A DNA stretch of 64,000 bases from Saccharothrix sp. ALI-22-I (GTDB lineage Bacteria > Actinomycetota > Actinomycetes > Mycobacteriales > Pseudonocardiaceae): the NCBI RefSeq assembly GCF_001984175.1, contig NZ_MTQP01000069.1, forward strand, positions 310,001-374,000, given 5' to 3'. Under the pieces are notes generated by a model. The model ran no database searches, had not been told where the DNA came from, and worked only from the letters and a program-made list of their open reading frames with translations. Positions 61,704 to 64,000 of this stretch are shown here, in pieces (the first letter of the stretch is position 1; every line of letters starts with the position of its first letter). Made by a program: the position numbers and the translations under genes.

Positions 61704-62287
61704 GGTTCCTCCCCGTGGAAGCCCGCCCACAGCGGGCGCCAGTCCTCGATACGTGCCAGGAAGTGGCGGACGAACGCGATCTCGGCGTTCAGCATCGAGA
61801 TGCGGTACTCCTCCTCGATGAGGAACAGCGGGTGCGCGTCGGCGCCGGCGATGACCGCCTTGGCCTCCTCCAGTTGCCGCCCGAGCCCGTCCAGCCGGTC
61901 GTGCAGGAGGGTGGTGACCTCGTCGGGGTGCAGCGCCCCGATCATGGACAGGGCCGCCACGAAGTGCGGGTACTCGTGCCGCGGTTCGGCGACGAGTTCG
62001 CGCATCCAGTCCTTGAGCTCCGCCCGCCCGGCGTCGGTCAACGCGTACACCGTCCGCTCGGGCCGTTGCCCTTCGCGTGACGTCTCCTGCTCGACGATGA
62101 ACCCGGCCTTGGCGAGCTGCCCGAAGACCATGTAGAGCGAGCCGTGGGTGAACTTGATGCTGCGATCGTCCCCGTGGTCGCGCATGAGCCGGCTCAGCTC
62201 GTAGGGGTGCATGGGCTCCCGGACGAGATAGCCGAGCACCGCCAACCCGAGCAGGTTGCCGACCTTCCGCTTGGACTTCACCGCCAC
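61700..62287 (-). CDS. PadR-family transcriptional regulator
   Basis: A 195-residue PadR protein. The winged helix has LAVLGYLVREPMHPYELSRLM, then HGSLYMVFGQLAKAGFI and the wing ERTVYALTDAGRAEL. A C-terminal helical dimerisation domain (Vir_act_alpha_C-like) follows. GTG start. It leads the monooxygenase operon and has palindromic sites just upstream. Confidence 0.9.
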   Translation of the reverse strand: MAVKSKRKVGNLLGLAVLGYLVREPMHPYELSRLMRDHGDDRSIKFTHGSLYMVFGQLAKAGFIVEQETSREGQRPERTVYALTDAGRAELKDWMRELVAEPRHEYPHFVAALSMIGALHPDEVTTLLHDRLDGLGRQLEEAKAVIAGADAHPLFLIEEEYRISMLNAEIAFVRHFLARIEDWRPLWAGFHGEEP

Positions 62288-62291
62288 CTCC

Positions 62292-62335
62292 TAGTCAACT
62301 CTGACTATCCAATACTAACTAGTCAACGTCAACTA
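62292..62335 (-). promoter_or_regulatory. PadR-type operator and promoter region
   Basis: TAGTCA-ACTC-TGACTA (62292-62307) is a perfect 6-bp inverted repeat. A second, imperfect copy starts with TAGTCA at 62320. The stretch is AT-rich against its surroundings and lies just upstream of the PadR start, suiting autorepression. Confidence 0.65.
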
Positions 62336-62457
62336 TTACCCCTCATTACAACCCTACGTATGGGCCTGGTGACGCCGGGCTACTACTGGTTCGTTGGTAC
62401 GCGGGAGCCTCCCCCTGTCACGCACGGCTCCCTTCCCTGCACACGAGGAGACCAACG

Positions 62458-63033
62458 ATGTTCGTACGAAAGGCCGCACGTGTCGTCGTGACGGTGCTGG
62501 GTCTGCTGTTGCCGCTGGTCGCGGTGGCCGCACCCAGTGCGTCGGCGGACCCGCAGGCGCTGGTGCGCACGCTGTACTACGACGTCAGCCAGGCTCAGGA
62601 GTTCGCCGCGGACTGGGATCGGGCCGCGACGAACTGGAACAACTCGGTGGCCAACGTCAAGCTGGCCCCCCGGGCCACGGGCACGCCGACCAACATCCGC
62701 ATCCTCGCGGACAACGGCTGGCCGCGGGCGTACGTCAGCTCGCTCGGCAACGGGACCGTCTACATGGGACGCCAGGCCGTGGACCAGGGCTACTACCGGC
62801 CCCGGATCGCGACGCACGAGATCGGGCACATCCTCGGCCTGCCGGACCGGCGGACCGGGCTGTGCGCCGACCTGATGTCCGGTTCCAGCGCGCCGACGTC
62901 GTGCCGCAACGACCTGCCCAACGCCGCGGAACGCGCCGAGGTCGAGCGCCGGTTCGCCGGTCAATTGGCCGCGGCGGACGCGGCGGACGTCCGTGCGGCG
63001 GGCTACCAGGGCACGGAGTGCTTCGTGTTCTGA
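62458..63033 (+). CDS. Snapalysin-like secreted zinc metalloprotease (M7)
   Basis: A 191-residue secreted protease. The signal peptide (about 1-30, ending SASA) precedes a small M7 domain. The zinc site is H120-E-x2-H124-x5-D130 (THEIGHILGLPD), with Asp as third ligand, the snapalysin hallmark. Then CADLMSG forms the Met-turn region. Three Cys residues are present: two likely pair and one lies near the C-terminus. ATG with GGAG upstream. Confidence 0.92.
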   Translation: MFVRKAARVVVTVLGLLLPLVAVAAPSASADPQALVRTLYYDVSQAQEFAADWDRAATNWNNSVANVKLAPRATGTPTNIRILADNGWPRAYVSSLGNGTVYMGRQAVDQGYYRPRIATHEIGHILGLPDRRTGLCADLMSGSSAPTSCRNDLPNAAERAEVERRFAGQLAAADAADVRAAGYQGTECFVF

Positions 63034-63079
63034 CGCTCGACCGGCCTCGTGGGGTGGCCCAGTGCCGTCTCACGGGGAC

Positions 63080-63290
63080 CTGAAGGTTCGACTCTCGTGG
63101 TCTGAACGTTCAACTCGCCTGTTCTGAACGTTGGACACGCGCGTTCTGAACGTAGGACACGCGCGAGAGTCGAACGCTCAGGTAGGCCGAGTTCAACGCT
63201 CAGGTCAGGTCACGCGCGTCCTGAGTGTTGAACTCACGGGGACCTGAGTGTTCGACTCTCGCGGCCTGGGGGGTTCGACTCTCGGGTTAG
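63080..63290. repeat. 22-nt modular intergenic repeat array, locus 3
   Basis: Modules in both orientations fill the gap between the convergent snapalysin and MbtH genes. TTCTGAACGTTGGACACGCG at 63122 repeats at 63144 with one change. GAGAGTCGAACGCTCAGG at 63165 is the inverted module, and TGAGTGTTGAACTC and TGAGTGTTCGACTCTC follow. The block about 63164-63209 matches locus 1 (36012-36057) at all but a few positions. Confidence 0.85.
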
Positions 63291-63481
63291 CGGAGGGTGA
63301 GGGGGCGGAGGTCGGTCCAGTGGTCTTCGACGTAGGCGAGGCAGGCGTCGCGGGTGTCGGGACCGAAGCGGGGGGTCCAGCCGGCGGGGATGTCGGCGAA
63401 CGAGGGCCACAGGGAGTGCTGGTCCTCGGCGTTGACGAGGACGTGGAAGCGGCCTTCGGGGTCTTCGAACGGGTTGGTCAC
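63287..63481 (-). CDS. MbtH-like NRPS accessory protein
   Basis: A 64-residue MbtH protein with the invariant NPFED, LVN-E-QHSLWP and P-GW segments. These small proteins bind and activate NRPS adenylation domains. ATGA overlap with the NRPS gene upstream, so it is made with it. A complete single-domain copy. Confidence 0.97.
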   Translation of the reverse strand: MTNPFEDPEGRFHVLVNAEDQHSLWPSFADIPAGWTPRFGPDTRDACLAYVEDHWTDLRPLTLR

Positions 63482-64000
63482 GGCTCGATCCTCCGGTCAG
63501 GGTCGGTGGTCGCGCGGTGCAGGTGGTCCAGCACGGCGTCGGCCAGGTGTTGGGCAGTGGTCGGGGTGAACAGGTCGGTGGCGTAGACCAGGAAGCACGG
63601 CACGGGGCCGTCGTCCTGCGGTTCGTAGAAGCTGACGGTCAGTTCGGCCGGCGTGGTGCCGGTGGGCACGGCTTCGAGTGCGCCGGTGTCGCCTTCCAGC
63701 GTCGACAGGACCGCCTTCTCGTGGTGGACGATCATGATCTGCGGGTCGGCGGGCACCTGCACGTCGGCGTGGTCGAGTGCGGCCAGGTTGGTGGCGCGGA
63801 TGCGGGCCAGCAGTTCGGTGTAGCCGGGGCTGCCGGCGGTGTCGGTGCGCAGCACGATCCGGTTGAAGAACGAGCCGACCAGATCGGCCAGCGCCTCCTC
63901 GGTCCGGCCGGCCACCATGGTCCCGATGGGGATGTCGGTGCCGTACGGCGTGAGCGCGGCGGCCACGGCCGCCTGCACGATCATGAACATGCTGGTGCCG
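63478..64000 (-). CDS. NRPS, C-terminal end of a condensation-type domain (partial)
   Basis: Only the last 173 codons are in the window; the frame is open at the edge. The visible part is the C-terminal lobe of a condensation/epimerisation domain: [24 protein letters not shown], the floor-loop and N-x-(I/L)-LR-D segment, then a short end. The protein ends with this domain, so no thioesterase follows on this chain. Product unknown. Confidence 0.9.
   Translation of the reverse strand, partial: GTSMFMIVQAAVAAALTPYGTDIPIGTMVAGRTEEALADLVGSFFNRIVLRTDTAGSPGYTELLARIRATNLAALDHADVQVPADPQIMIVHHEKAVLSTLEGDTGALEAVPTGTTPAELTVSFYEPQDDGPVPCFLVYATDLFTPTTAQHLADAVLDHLHRATTDPDRRIEP

Overview
The window is high-GC DNA with actinobacterial codon use and many GTG starts. 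A MbtH/NRPS gene pair, a DUF742 protein, a BTAD-NB-ARC-TPR regulator, an aromatic-carotenoid gene set and many secreted proteins point to a filamentous actinomycete. I infer the Pseudonocardiaceae (Saccharothrix/Actinosynnema/Lentzea type); no rRNA or housekeeping marker here proves it.

Layout. 0-11 kb is a worn region. A serine hydrolase and a universal stress protein are followed by abutting debris: an integrase, an IS110 transposase, and an integrase N-terminus joined to the HNH end of a GmrSD/DUF1524 nuclease. A carbonic anhydrase/SulP transporter operon comes next, then an IS3 fragment, a frameshifted NYN-like gene and an LCAT-like hydrolase fragment. 11.4-18.8 kb holds a DUF742 protein, a dehydrogenase and an ECF sigma/anti-sigma pair. 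Divergent from that pair is a redox operon: PF03640 lipoprotein, DUF4142 protein, heme-membrane/ferredoxin fusion, and a FAD reductase with a long repetitive tail. An ECF-type promoter lies in front of the lipoprotein gene. 18.8-30.5 kb holds a glycosyltransferase, an M15 peptidase with an RBS-masking hairpin, a giant kinase-STAND-WD40 protein with a FHA-like partner, a trypsin-like protease and an acyltransferase.

30.6-33.8 kb is a tightly overlapping signalling operon (receiver-SpoIIE phosphatase, CHASE3 histidine kinase, stand-alone receiver). After an MBL hydrolase and an LLM flavoprotein comes a tail-end carotenoid cluster (Rieske protein, CrtU, CrtT, CrtYd, CrtYc). An AfsR-like regulator then stands divergent from a DHA2 exporter. 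45-54 kb carries HelD, a nitrilase-fold protein lacking its catalytic Glu, an SDR, an iron-box-controlled siderophore ABC transporter without a binding protein, and a cupin/LuxR pair. 54-64 kb is a mix of small regulators and enzymes. It includes a TetR gene reduced to about 12 codons beside two intact operators, a PadR/FAD-monooxygenase operon, a snapalysin-like protease, and the end of an NRPS operon that runs out of the window.

Two repeat families stand out. A 22-nt modular repeat occurs in three intergenic regions (about 35.9, 57.0 and 63.1 kb). A 61-nt palindromic repeat occurs once between genes and once inside the protease tail. Several genes carry single-base frameshifts (integrase, NYN-like, DoxX-like, small membrane protein), so either decay or sequencing errors are present.
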